Below are positions 62,075-64,000 of a stretch of DNA of 64,000 nucleotides, in pieces. The DNA lies in the NCBI RefSeq assembly GCF_004362215.1, contig NZ_SNWR01000001.1, positions 4,694,001 to 4,758,000 on the forward strand. The letters run 5' to 3'. Numbering within the stretch: the stretch's first letter is position 1; each line of letters opens with the position of its first letter. Under the pieces are notes generated by a model that was not told where the DNA came from, did no database searches, and worked only from the letters and a program-made list of their open reading frames with translations. This DNA comes from Paractinoplanes brasiliensis (GTDB lineage Bacteria > Actinomycetota > Actinomycetes > Mycobacteriales > Micromonosporaceae). The position numbers were made by a program, and so were the translations under genes.

Positions 62075-62662
62075 ATGGACAAGTTCGTCACCCACAGCGG
62101 CAAAGTGATGCCGCTGCGCCGTTCCGACGTGGACACCGACCAGATCATCCCGGCCGTTTATCTGAAGCGGGTCACCCGCACCGGATTCGAGGACGGCCTG
62201 TTCAGCGCCTGGCGCGACGACCCCGGTTTCGTGCTCAACAATCCGGCCCACGCCGGCGCCACGATCCTCGTCGCCGGCCCCAATTTCGGCACCGGGTCGT
62301 CCCGGCAGCACGCCGTCTGGGCGCTGCGCGACTGGGGTTTCAAGGTGGTCATCGCCGCGCGATTCGGCGACATCTTCCGCGGTAACGCGCTCAAGGAGGG
62401 GCTGCTGCCCGTCCAGCTCGACCAGAAAGCCGTCGAGGCACTCTGGGATCTGGGCGAGAGCGAGCCGGAAAAGCAGATCACCGTGGACCTCGAGGGCCGC
62501 CGGGTTGTTGCCGACGATGCCTCCTGGGCGTTCCCGATCGACGATTTCAGTCGTTGGCGTCTCATGGAAGGGCTCGACGACATCGGACTGACCCTCCGCC
62601 ACGCCGACCTCATCACCGACTTCGAAAAAAATCGTCCTTCCTTCAAGCCGGTGACTGTCTGA
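62075..62662 (+). CDS. leuD: 3-isopropylmalate dehydratase small subunit
   Basis: A 195-residue swivel-domain partner of LeuC. MPLRRSDVDTDQIIPAVYLKRV and GPNFGTGSSRQHAVWALRD are family marks. Same operon as leuC. Confidence 0.98.
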   Translation: MDKFVTHSGKVMPLRRSDVDTDQIIPAVYLKRVTRTGFEDGLFSAWRDDPGFVLNNPAHAGATILVAGPNFGTGSSRQHAVWALRDWGFKVVIAARFGDIFRGNALKEGLLPVQLDQKAVEALWDLGESEPEKQITVDLEGRRVVADDASWAFPIDDFSRWRLMEGLDDIGLTLRHADLITDFEKNRPSFKPVTV

Positions 62663-62691
62663 GGGCAAAAACCCTAGTCAGGACAGCGTTT

Positions 62692-62723
62692 TTCGCCCCC
62701 GCCGCATCCCCGGCGGGGGCGAA
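62692..62723 (+). terminator. Terminator of leuCD
   Basis: TTCGCCCCCGCC with GGCGGGGGCGAA, a perfect 12-bp stem and eight-base loop, 30 bp after the leuD stop. Confidence 0.85.
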
Positions 62724-62760
62724 TTCGTTGCAACGCAAGGGTTTTTTATGCCACTAATGT

Positions 62761-62789
62761 TTGTGTCCGCTGGTCAGAGGGCATACGGT
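62761..62789 (+). promoter_or_regulatory. Putative hup promoter
   Basis: TTGTGT (62761-62766) and TACGGT (62784-62789) with a 17-bp spacer match the housekeeping consensus, 61 bp before the hup GTG. A T6 tract lies just upstream. Confidence 0.55.
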
Positions 62790-62850
62790 GCGCGCAGAAT
62801 GGCTCGCATTGGGCCAGTGAGGCTCAGTTCTCACGTTTGGGAGGAAAACC

Positions 62851-63702
62851 GTGAACAAGGCCGAGCTCATCGAGGCGCTCGCAGCCCGATTGGGAGACCG
62901 CAAGTCCGCCACGGCGGCGCTGGATGCGGTCATCGCCGAGGTGCAGGGTGCTGTGACCAAGGGCGATCGGGTTGCCATCACCGGCTTCGGCGTCTTCGAG
63001 AAGCGGGCACGCAATGCGCGTACCGCCCGTAATCCGCGCACCGGCGAGCCTGTGAAAGTAAAGAAAACCTCCGTGCCGGCCTTCAAGCCCGGCACGGCTT
63101 TCCGCGAGATGGTCGCGGCCGGAAAGGTTGCGAAGACGGCCGCTCCGGCGAAGAAGGCGGCCGCCACCAAGGCGACGGCCACGAAGGCCACGGCCACCAA
63201 GGCCGCTGCCACCAAGGCGGCCCCGGCGCGGAAGACCACCGCCACCAAGGCGGCCTCGACCCCCGCTACCAAGACGGCGGCGGCCAAGAAGACGGCTGCC
63301 ACGGCGACCAAGGCCGCTCCGGCCAAGAGCACCGCCACGAAGGCGACAGCGGCCAAGAAGACGGCTGCCACGGCGACCAAGGCGGCCCCGGCCAAGAGCA
63401 CCGCCACGAAGGCGACAGCGGCCAAGAAGACCGCTGCCACCAAGGCGACCCCGGCCAAGTCGACGGCGACGAAGGCGACGGCCACGAAGGCGACGGCCAC
63501 CAAGGCCACCGCTACCAAGGCGACGGCCACCAAGGCCGCTGCCACCAAGAAGGCGGCTGCCACCAAGGCTGCCCCCGCCAAGAGCACCGCCACCAAGACG
63601 GCGGCCGCCAAGAAGACGACCGCCCGCAAGACGACCACGGCGGCCACGGCCGCGACTCCGGCACGGGCTCGCGCCACGAGCACGGCGCGCAAGTCCCGCT
63701 AG
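62851..63702 (+). CDS. hup: HU-type nucleoid protein with a long Lys/Ala/Thr tail
   Basis: A 283-residue HU. Residues 1-92 are the HU fold (MNKAELIEALAARLGD, VAITGFGVFEKRARNARTAR, PRTGEPVKV). The rest is an extended, histone H1-like tail of KAAAT/PAKST repeats, as in mycobacterial HupB and Streptomyces HupS, but longer. Within it a 69-bp unit occurs twice in tandem (63283-63351 and 63352-63420), encoding a 23-residue repeat, with a third starting at 63421. Start GTG 62851 follows GGGAGGAAAACC. Confidence 0.96.
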   Translation: MNKAELIEALAARLGDRKSATAALDAVIAEVQGAVTKGDRVAITGFGVFEKRARNARTARNPRTGEPVKVKKTSVPAFKPGTAFREMVAAGKVAKTAAPAKKAAATKATATKATATKAAATKAAPARKTTATKAASTPATKTAAAKKTAATATKAAPAKSTATKATAAKKTAATATKAAPAKSTATKATAAKKTAATKATPAKSTATKATATKATATKATATKATATKAAATKKAAATKAAPAKSTATKTAAAKKTTARKTTTAATAATPARARATSTARKSR

Positions 63703-63732
63703 TTCCCGCGGATTGCGCGATGCTGGGCCGAT

Positions 63733-63764
63733 AAGGCGTCCACCCTAACGGTGGACGCCTTTCG
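63733..63764 (+). terminator. Terminator of hup
   Basis: AAGGCGTCCACC with GGTGGACGCCTT, a perfect 12-bp stem with a CTAAC loop, then TTCGTG, 30 bp after the hup stop. Confidence 0.9.
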
Positions 63765-63808
63765 TGTGTCCGGGCGCGGAAACCGTTGCTGCGCCTACCG
63801 TCCGGGGC

Positions 63809-64000
63809 ATGGAGCGCAGGGCATCACCCCGGGGTCCGGTCGGCCGGTCGCTGATCGCCACGCTGGTGTTCGCGGCCGCTGTCGTCCCCGGCTGGACGCT
63901 GGGCACGCTGACCGAGCGGTACACCGGCTCCGGGCTGCTGGACTGGGTCGTCACGGGCCTGTGGGGCGCGCTCGCCGTGCGCGTGCTGGCGCCTCACGCC
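63809..64000 (+). CDS. Possible membrane protein, partial at the window edge
   Basis: An ORF from ATG 63809 stays open to the end of the window (64 codons). It begins with a basic segment and then a hydrophobic stretch (LIATLVFAAAVVPGW) and a second hydrophobic region, so it may be a membrane protein. Too little is visible to name it. Confidence 0.5.
   Translation, partial: MERRASPRGPVGRSLIATLVFAAAVVPGWTLGTLTERYTGSGLLDWVVTGLWGALAVRVLAPHA

Noticed and set aside
62754..63692. Minus-strand Ala/Val-rich ORF opposite hup
   Set aside because: It is the mirror of the repeated HU tail and has no independent signals.
63128..63702. CRISPR-like array in the hup 3' end
   Set aside because: The repeats are in-frame coding repeats of the Lys/Ala/Thr tail without unique spacers.

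Overview
The window is high-GC (about 70%) actinobacterial chromosome. The house style (GTG starts, lipoboxes, alanine-rich secreted proteins, a long lysine-rich tail on HU, REP-like GGGGGC hairpins) and the order gatB - ilvD - ilvBNC - serA - leuB - ilvE - cimA - FAH protein - tRNA-Gln/tRNA-Glu - ndgR/ltbR - leuCD - hup match the conserved core of filamentous actinomycetes. I read it as a Micromonosporaceae member (Actinoplanes-like); the genus is an inference.

Layout. 1-6 kb: 3' end of gatB, a membrane-anchored metallophosphoesterase, a lipoprotein sugar dehydrogenase, a PH-like membrane protein and a BNR-repeat/MoaD-like pair. 6-8.7 kb: a membrane PAS-GGDEF-EAL protein whose EAL domain looks degenerate. 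8.7-15.7 kb: a LacI-controlled sugar ABC importer with a GH2 beta-mannosidase. 16.4-17.2 kb: a carboxypeptidase-regulatory-like repeat protein. 17.5-28.6 kb: ilvD, a second GGDEF-EAL protein that keeps its catalytic motifs, ilvB-ilvN-ilvC, mannosyl-3-phosphoglycerate synthase and serA. 29-33.4 kb: a secreted polymorphic-toxin-like protein split by one in-frame TGA, followed by an intact Imm50-like immunity gene. 33.7-38.9 kb: leuB, ilvE, a tyrosine phosphatase, cimA and a RidA-like gene. 38.9-41.9 kb: a stand-alone threonyl-tRNA synthetase core, a MarR regulator and a quinone oxidoreductase. 42-52.8 kb: a secreted protein, arfB, an M16 peptidase pair, two tandem EEP-family membrane proteins, an acetyltransferase, a glycosylase-like protein, and an ABC exporter with an XRE regulator. 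52.8-54.4 kb: an FAH-family enzyme, a decayed segment where gltX often lies, and tRNA-Gln(CUG)/tRNA-Glu(CUC). 54.9-60.6 kb: two metallo-beta-lactamase-fold enzymes, an alpha/beta hydrolase, a large LuxR regulator and the IclR-type leucine regulator. 60.6-64 kb: leuC, leuD, HU and the start of a membrane protein.

How the genes work together. The window holds every enzyme of the threonine-independent (citramalate) route to isoleucine: CimA, LeuCD, LeuB, IlvBN, IlvC, IlvD and IlvE. The last four also serve valine, and leucine needs only LeuA from elsewhere.

The most interesting signals are regulatory RNAs. Short leader peptides with pathway-matched codons followed by hairpins precede ilvB (Val-Leu), cimA (Leu-Val-Leu-Ile-Ile) and, most unexpectedly, the truncated ThrRS gene (three consecutive Thr codons). 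All three begin where a leaderless mRNA would start relative to a -10-like element. A perfect CRP-type palindrome precedes serA. The interrupted toxin with its intact immunity gene is the other main oddity.
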